Source of the DNA: Spirometra erinaceieuropaei
Lineage: Eukaryota > Platyhelminthes > Cestoda > Diphyllobothriidea > Diphyllobothriidae
NCBI GenBank assembly: GCA_902702965.1
Contig: CACRXP010000016.1
Span: 1,253,461-1,317,460, forward strand
Reading direction: 5' to 3'
Length of the DNA stretch: 64,000 nucleotides
A program made the position numbers and the translations under genes. This document shows positions 58,581 through 64,000 of the stretch, in pieces. Within the stretch, counting starts at the first letter, position 1, and every line of letters begins with the position of its first letter. The notes below the pieces were generated by a model. It had not been told where the DNA came from. It searched no databases and was given only the letters and a program-made list of their open reading frames with translations.

Positions 58581-59067
58581 CTCTCACCAGAACAGGTCGA
58601 TCGTGCTCGCGCCCTCCAACTGCCCGACGACTTCTACGCCTTCGAGACCGCCCCTAGCGACGCTAGTCATCGTCGGCACCACCATCGTGAGGCCATGAGC
58701 CCGGAGGAGGAGGCTGCCGAGGACGCCCTCCTAGAAGCCGCAGTGAAGGCTGGCAGTAGCGCCGGAAAGAGTGGCAGCCTCGTCATCAGCCTCTCCGATT
58801 CGCCGGAGAAGAGCAGCAGCCTCAGCACGACCAGCGTTGATGCGGAGGCGGAGACTGCCCCCGCAGCGCCGCCGCAGCCGCCCACCCTCGGCCTAACCTC
58901 CCTCAAACCCAAAGCGGGCTCCTGGGAGTGTGACACCTGCACCCTCCAGGCTCCGCCCGACGCGACCATCTGTCCCGCCTGTCGGACGCCAAAGCCAGTA
59001 GAACAACAGCAGGCAGCGGCGACGACGACCGCCGGCACACAGGGCGACTCCCAGAAGAAGCTGTCAG
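58581..59067 (+). CDS. RanBP2: RanBP2/Nup358-like nucleoporin, exon L (zinc finger 2)
   Basis: The acceptor TTTTTTCGCCCCTTCAAG enters in phase 0 and the donor TCAG|GTAATT exits in phase 1. The exon opens with LSPEQVDRARALQLPDDFYA, like linker motifs of RanBP2 that lie near its repeats. Then come a His/Arg patch, acidic Ser-rich sequence and a second RanBP2-type zinc finger (WECDTCTLQAPPDATICPAC) at about 58918-58983. Such fingers bind Ran-GDP in vertebrate Nup153/Nup358. The frame beyond 59067 runs about 180 bases further into the intron, but the phase match with exon M supports the splice. Confidence 0.9.
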
Positions 59068-59299
59068 GTAATTTGTCTCACTTCATGCCACTGTGTATGT
59101 GTGCACATGAGCCGTCGACGTCCTTGCCTCTCCGTAGTCAATACCACAAACGCCGTCCTATGATACCCCACCTTACTCCCTTCAGTTGTTTTTCAGTGAG
59201 TTCGTATTTGCGTCTGGAACAAAAGTCGGTAGGGGACTCGTATAGTGTCTGAGAAAGTGCTCGGCTCCTAAGTATTTAAGGTGTGGCGTTTTTACAGCT

Positions 59300-59560
59300 T
59301 ATAAGAGAGAAATTGGCAAGGGTATGGTATGTAACCCCCTTTGGGGGGGGGGGGGGGTGACCGTAATTAGCCACAACCCTAACACCAACCATTGCCATGC
59401 CTTAAATGGGAAACCACTAATCCTAAGTCAAGCCCCAAAACCCTAACCCTGGTCTCAACCCCAAATCCAGACCACAGACCAAGCCTGACAATCCTAGTCC
59501 CAAGAATAATTTAACTAACCAATTCTAATCGTTACCTAGACCCCAATTTTGAGCCTGAAA
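59300..59560. repeat. Poly-G run and degenerate CCCTAA-like tract
   Basis: Fourteen or more G at about 59344-59358 are followed by scattered AACCCTAA, CCCTAACCC and related words down to about 59500. Confidence 0.6.
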
Positions 59561-60254
59561 CGTCGATACCGGCCATCGGAGTTCACAATCTGCTTCCTGC
59601 ATAAGCCCTGTCGAAACTCACTGCCGTTATTAAGCACAACTAATTAAGACAAGGTATGCCTATGAGCAAATATCCAAGGAGGACTACATGCCCTACCCTT
59701 ACCGGGAAATTTCCGGAATGCATTTTAAAGTGTCTGCGAACTCCTCATGTCGCATATTTCCCCTCCCATTCACGACCACACAGGAGGTGCAGATGGGGGA
59801 AGAAAGAGGGGGATGACACAAACTACGATGCTGGCTTTAATGGAGGGAGGGGAGAAGATAGAATAATGAAAATTGTAATGATAATAGCACTACTAATGGC
59901 GGTAGGAAGCGGACAGACTGTCACACCTGTCGCTACCAGTAACCTGGTCTGTCAGATGAGCACTCCTTCCAACTAACCAGTCAGTTAACTTGTTCAGCAG
60001 GCTCATATTTTTCTAAGAGTGCTTTACAAGGTCCCATCAAGCTATTCAAAACTACTTGGGCATCGCTTGTTGACTACGGCAGAGGCAGCTACAATCAGGT
60101 TACGCGGACCGGTCCTATGCGCACAGTTGCCATGGGGCCAAAGCCACCAAGCCAGCCACCCGCATGCAATTACCTTTGTAGGGACCCACCTCCCTGGCGC
60201 TGACTGGAATTGTGGTGTTTCACTCTCCTCCTCCTCCCCTTTATTAGCCAGGCT

Positions 60255-60300
60255 AATAAGGCTCTTGTCCCAGCGATCGTGTCTCTTTCCTCAAGACTGT
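60255..60300 (+). mobile_element. Penelope-like terminal fragment
   Basis: AAGGCTCTTGTCCCAGCGAT then CGTGTCTCTTTC matches, in the opposite orientation, the terminal motif of the relic at 21655-22165. Confidence 0.6.
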
Positions 60301-60380
60301 TTCCTGGGACTCATCTCTTCGCTTCTAGTATCAACTGTGTTATTCTAATTCACCCTGCCCTGCTTTTTTGTCTCCGTCAG

Positions 60381-60637
60381 AATTTGTGCCAGCAAAGAGT
60401 GGTTTTACGGACTTCTCTAGCCTCTGCGCCAGTGCAGACGCCAAGCCTTCCTGGCTGTCCGCATCAAAGCCGACGGAGTCCGGAGCCCCGAGGTTCTGGT
60501 CCGACGCCGGGGGCGGCACCCTCTTCTCAGCCCAGAAGACGGTCGGTGTCGCGGACCAGCAGAAGGAGACGGAGAACGAGGAGCCTGAGCCGGATCCCCA
60601 GTTTGAGCCCATCGTCCCGCTTCCCGAACTCGTGGAG
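60381..60637 (+). CDS. RanBP2: RanBP2/Nup358-like nucleoporin, exon M (start of Ran-binding domain 3)
   Basis: The acceptor CTTTTTTGTCTCCGTCAG supplies AA to complete a Glu codon from exon L (SEFVPAKSGFTDFSSL). The exon ends at GAG|GTACGC in phase 0. The C-terminal part (EEPEPDPQFEPIVPLPELVE) is the typical entry of a RanBD (compare FEPVVPLPDKIE), cut at the same kind of position as in exon J. The TGEED core should be in the next exon. No such sequence appears in 60638-64000, so the gene continues beyond the right edge. Confidence 0.9.
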
Positions 60638-60739
60638 GTACGCCCTCCTGTCTGCTACCCCCCTTTTTTACTCTGCTGCCTTGTTTTTGCATAGTTGTCC
60701 TTGAGCCGGTCGTGCGTGGTGTGGAGTTAGCTTGGTTAT

Positions 60740-60982
60740 TACCGACAATGACAAGGGAGACTGGAATGGCCATTTCTGGCTTATTAGCCGTTTTCAGCCA
60801 GTCATACCAACCCCGAAGTGTGGAACACCTGCGGCCCGATCCCGCGATCTGTTGGCTAGAAGTTCAACGCTTCTAACTACTGAGCCACGGGCCCGTTTTC
60901 CTGTCGGTTTCAATTGGGAATATACAATGGGTGGCTAATAAGCCAGAAATAGCCATTCCAGTCTCCCTTGTCTTTGTCGGTA
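60740..60982 (-). mobile_element. Inverted-repeat element with a tRNA-like core
   Basis: Fifty-base terminal repeats at 60740-60789 and 60933-60982 differ at 2 positions. On the minus strand the interior reads GGGCCCGTGGCTCAGTAGTT then AGAAGCG, like a pol III A box. Farther on come GCGGGATCGGGCCGC at the B-box position and TTCCACACTTCGGGG. No protein is encoded. It resembles a tRNA-derived SINE enclosed in MITE-like ends. Confidence 0.8.
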
Positions 60983-61339
60983 TTAACATCCTGCCTATAT
61001 ATCATGCGCCGCTGTGCGGCTGCTGTTTGGGCCTGAGAGAGATAGCCCGTAAAGCACAACGGAGCGAGTGAGTTTCGTGAGAACTATCGGTGAGCGCCTC
61101 TCTACCATTAGCTTGGTTTTTCTGTGGTACTCTACCAAAGACCCGACCACACTGTATTTAAATTTAACTATCGTTACATCCGCCAACACCAGAAGCAGTC
61201 TCTGCATGCTGATCACAGTCTACTCTGCTGTCTAGGCAACTTTCCTGGCCTGCAAAAAGCCTCTCCAGTAGAGCAAATCTCCTGTTTGAAGCCAAACGTA
61301 TTCTTTAACAGTATGCGTGGTCAAACTGACTTATATAGC

Positions 61340-62651
61340 CTGAGGAAAATGAATCGCTCACCGGATCGGGGTACTTTTCTGGCTAACGTTTCGAAAAGCT
61401 GGGGCTGCTCTCCTTTGTCAAAGCGTCAAGTGAAAAAATCGATCAGAATTTTTGAATAGACAGCCGGATTAGTTGGCCTTGGGCCGATCGATTTTTTCTT
61501 CTTTCGCTGCCTTGGCCTTCTGGCCGTCGTCTGTGAATGTTGGTGTCCTCCTGTATTACGTGTCGTCACCTCAATTGGGGTTAGTTGCATTTGCGTTCCC
61601 CTTTCGGGTAAGGTGGTCGACAGGCCGTGTTTGCTCGGTATTCTTAGGCTCCGTATGATTGTCTTTTCTTCGTCACGATGCATGTAGAGACGTAGGACTT
61701 TATCGGCCGAAGGAAGGTCTAGATGCCTGTTGATGGAGTTGGCATCTGAACAACAAGTTTCAAGTGTGAGACGCTCATTTCTTGAGGTGCCCCCGCATAA
61801 GACGGCTGCACCTTTAAAATAAAAACTGTGACCACTTTCCCCGACGTGAGCCGCAAGCTATTAGTTTGGGTCTAGTCTCCGAGTTGCCAGTTTGTGCTCA
61901 TGTAGGCGGGTCTGCCATTTCCGTCCAGTTTCCCCAACGTAGTTGCAGTCCTCATCCTTACAACGTATTTGATAGACAACTGCTGAGGTTTCAGTGCGTG
62001 GCAGTATGTCTGGGTTGCATCAAACGGCGACGAATTGTTGCCTGGGGTCGATGGGCAATGTTTACCCTGGCGGGTTGTAACAGTCTTGAAACCGCCCCGG
62101 AGACTAGTTTAATGTAAGGCATAACCCTCCAGACTTCGGGTTGTTCTTCTTGTGGCCATCGGCTGTTCACTCGGCGCTTGTTTCGCTTGATGAAGTGGCT
62201 TGGGTATCCATTGGTTCGAAAGAGATCATGAAGGTATTGCCGTTCAACTCTTTTGTTGGCTGGTGTGCTGCAGTGTGTTTCAACTCTTTGGAACAGAGTA
62301 CAGACACGGCTGCGTTTGTGAGAGAGGGGGATGATTGTTGTTGAAGTGCAGTATTTGTCTTGTGTTGGTGGCTTTTCTGAAAACGGTAGTTTGTAATTGT
62401 CCAGTTGCACACCGACGCACAAGGACATCGAGGAAGGGAAGTTGGTTGTTTGTTTCGGCTTCCATCGTGAATTGGACATTCTGGTCAGCCGAGTTCAGCA
62501 ATTCTTTAAGGTGCTCCACGTCAGATGATTTGACAATGGCGAAGGTGTCATCGACGTAACGAGCCCAGAACTTTGGTTGATACTTGGTGAACACCAAGTG
62601 TTCTATCCGTTGAAGAACCACTTCATCAATCAGCCCCCCTAAACAGGACAT
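61340..62651 (-). pseudogene. Penelope-like element: RT core and GIY-YIG endonuclease, frameshifted
   Basis: On the minus strand from 62651: LIDEVVLQRIEHLVF, then FWARYVDDTFAIVKSSDVEH (RT catalytic motif YVDD), QVQF-like sequence, QLPFLDVLVRR. A frameshift near 62340 leads to RVERQYLHDLFRTNGYPSHF, and another near 62005 to the GIY-YIG domain at about 61995-61865 (VVYQIRCKDEDCNYVGETGR, then TRLHEHKLATRR, stop). A downstream CGTSRNERLTLETCCSDANS and INRHLDLPSADKVLR complete the tail near 61700. A hammerhead-like fold with CGAAACGTTAGCC ends it near 61380-61440. Inactive because of the frameshifts and the missing N-terminal RT. Confidence 0.88.
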
Positions 62652-62780
62652 CGGACCTGCGCATTATTTTGGAAAGGGCAGTACATTCCCGTGTCCTAAC
62701 CCCTACAATTACTCTTCTACGAAACTAAAACGTTGCTCTAATCTTGACCCTAACCCTTTATCTCTGCAGTTAACCCCATG
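62632..62780 (+). repeat. Direct repeat, left copy
   Basis: It shares AAACAGGACATCGG, CATTATTTTGGAAAGGGCAG, CCTACAATTACTCTTCTACG and ACCCTAACCCTTTATCTCT with 63728-63900, but lacks about 35 bases after CATCGG. Confidence 0.9.
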
Positions 62781-62789
62781 CTATGGATG

Positions 62790-63560
62790 ACACGGACCAT
62801 ATATATGTTAGGTACCTGCTTCCAAGTCTACCTGGGAGCCACGAGTGGTTGGGCCTATACTCCGAGTCACACACAGAAAACACGCAAGATGGCCAGGGCA
62901 ACAGCGACCCATAACGGTGAACTTCACTCGAAGGATGATCCTCAAGCAGTGGTGATCAAATACCTCCAGTTTTAGCTCATCCTCCTCGCGCAAAGCCCAG
63001 CATTCACAACCGTAGAGAAGGACAGACCGGACAGATGCAAGGTACACGCGAATCTTAGTGGCGATGGAGAGGTCACGTAGGATCCATAGGCATTTTCGAA
63101 GGCTTGAGAAAACCCAGCGGGCAGCATCGATTCGAGAGACAGCAGCCTCGCTCCGAGGTATTTAAAACTGTCTACGTCTTCAAATTGACAGCCATCAATC
63201 CCGAGGGGTGCCTTCTCCTAATCAGGGATGAAGCTTGAAAACACTTTGGTCTTCCCAGTGTTTATGGATAAACCGACCGATTTAGCGACCTCGTTCACTC
63301 GCGACACCATAGACTGCAGAACACCAAAACTTGAGGCAAGTAAGGCGATATCATCGGCATAGTCAAGCGCAATGACGGCATTGTGACATGGCGACCGTAA
63401 ACCGCCATCAAATATGTTTGCTTGCCACCGCTGCCTTGTGGTTAGGCTTTGAAGCCAAAGCGCTAGAGGAGACAACCTCGAACAAACAATCCGAGCGGCT
63501 GTTTCGGACCTGCCCGTATTCGAAATTACCAAGAAACCTCATGAAATATGCCCGAAACCT
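62790..63560 (-). pseudogene. RTE-like retrotransposon fragment, minus strand
   Basis: 63532-63218 gives ALDYADDIALLASSFGVLQS and LSINTGKTKVFSSFIPD. 63047-62900 gives YLASVRSVLLYGCECWALRE and FDHHCLRIILRVKFT. It is close to the copy at 36451-37640 but broken in frame between the two parts and lacks the 3' end on this strand. Confidence 0.85.
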
Positions 63561-63629
63561 CACTCGGGGCTCAGCATCAGGTGGCAAGGTCTCCTTACTG
63601 ATTTTGCCTTTACGGTCCTTCTACTAATG

Positions 63630-63712
63630 CGCGTGGCGAGGTACATTTCGTGACGTCACCGAGGCCGGTTAGATCAGGCATGATCGCAGCCGTACCAAGT
63701 ACAAGTGGTCAG
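63630..63712 (+). pseudogene. RTE-like 3' end, plus strand
   Basis: GATCAGGCATGATCGCAGCC plus GTACCAAGTACAAG equals the end of the copy at 37575-37610, here in the opposite orientation to the neighbouring fragment. Confidence 0.8.
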
Positions 63713-63905
63713 ACCGACTTATATAGCCCCCTTAAACAGGACATCGGAATAGGTGCGCCGCACCCCAGTAGTAAATGTGGACCTGCACATTATTTTGGAA
63801 AGGGCAGTACATTCCCGTCTCCTAACCCCTACAATTACTCTTCTACGAAACTAAAACGTTGCTCTTATCTTGACCCTAACCCTTTATCTCTTCAGTTAAC
63901 ACTAG
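63713..63905 (+). repeat. Direct repeat, right copy
   Basis: This is the longer version of the 62632-62780 repeat. Its first part (CAGACCGACTTATATAGCC) recurs near 61322-61342 as CAAACTGACTTATATAGCC. Confidence 0.88.
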
Positions 63906-64000
63906 TCCCTGCCTTAGCCCTAAACTTGGTCCTGATTTACCATTAACTTTAAACCTAGCCTTAGACCTAATCCCTAACCTAACCCTAATTTCGCTGGAAG
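63905..64000. repeat. Degenerate CCCTAA-like tract
   Basis: Words such as CTTAGCCCTAA, CCTAATCCCTAACCTAACCC run to the window edge. Too diverged to call a telomere. Confidence 0.45.

Noticed and set aside
1..64000. CRISPR arrays, bacterial operons, rRNA genes or functional tRNA genes
   Set aside because: No regularly spaced repeats, no operon-like gene packing, no rRNA blocks. The only tRNA-like sequence is the core of a mobile element with poor acceptor-stem structure.

Overview
This is a eukaryotic genomic window, not prokaryotic. Coding sequence is split into exons with GT-AG introns from about 80 bases to over 10 kb, and most of the remaining DNA is non-LTR retrotransposon relics, Penelope-like elements, foldback or MITE-like elements and short dispersed repeats. 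The repeat mixture and the style of the two host genes point to a parasitic flatworm. A diphyllobothriid-type tapeworm is my best guess, but that is inference. A run of N at 10824-10887 marks an assembly gap.

Two host genes are recognisable. (1) On the minus strand, exons at 16958-15938, 15697-15290 and 5045-4444 join in phase. They encode a TGF-beta/activin/BMP type I receptor-like membrane protein with a signal peptide, a cysteine-rich ectodomain, one transmembrane helix and a kinase-like domain. The kinase has lost the glycine loop, the catalytic Asp, the Mg-binding Asn and the Gly of DFG/DLG, and carries a ~154-residue insertion in its activation loop. It looks like a receptor pseudokinase. 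The last part of its C-lobe is not found in the window. (2) On the plus strand, from about 29541 to 60637 and continuing past the right edge, lies a RanBP2/Nup358-type nucleoporin. It has an alpha-solenoid N-terminal region (29541-41693), a coiled-coil/low-complexity region (41916-49441), Ran-binding domain 1 (split by a 5.5 kb intron), a RanBP2-type zinc finger, FG-rich sequence, Ran-binding domain 2, a second zinc finger and the start of a third Ran-binding domain.

Layout: 1-4.4 kb, dispersed repeats and one foldback element; 4.4-17 kb, the receptor gene, whose large second intron holds a TIR element, RTE-like relics, the assembly gap and a (CCACGA)n tract; 17-29 kb, the space between the two divergently transcribed genes, packed with LINE, Penelope and foldback copies; 29.5-64 kb, the nucleoporin gene with insertions in its introns. 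The last 3 kb hold a Penelope-like element with an RT core and GIY-YIG endonuclease, plus RTE fragments between two copies of a direct repeat.

The most notable observations are the degenerate receptor kinase with an otherwise open, correctly spliced frame; hammerhead-ribozyme-like folds in four Penelope-related copies; a perfect 27-bp hairpin made of two Penelope termini; a ~243-bp element with 50-bp inverted repeats around a tRNA-like core; and a ~1 kb foldback family whose arms span most of the element. Everything is read by eye; no alignment or database search was run.
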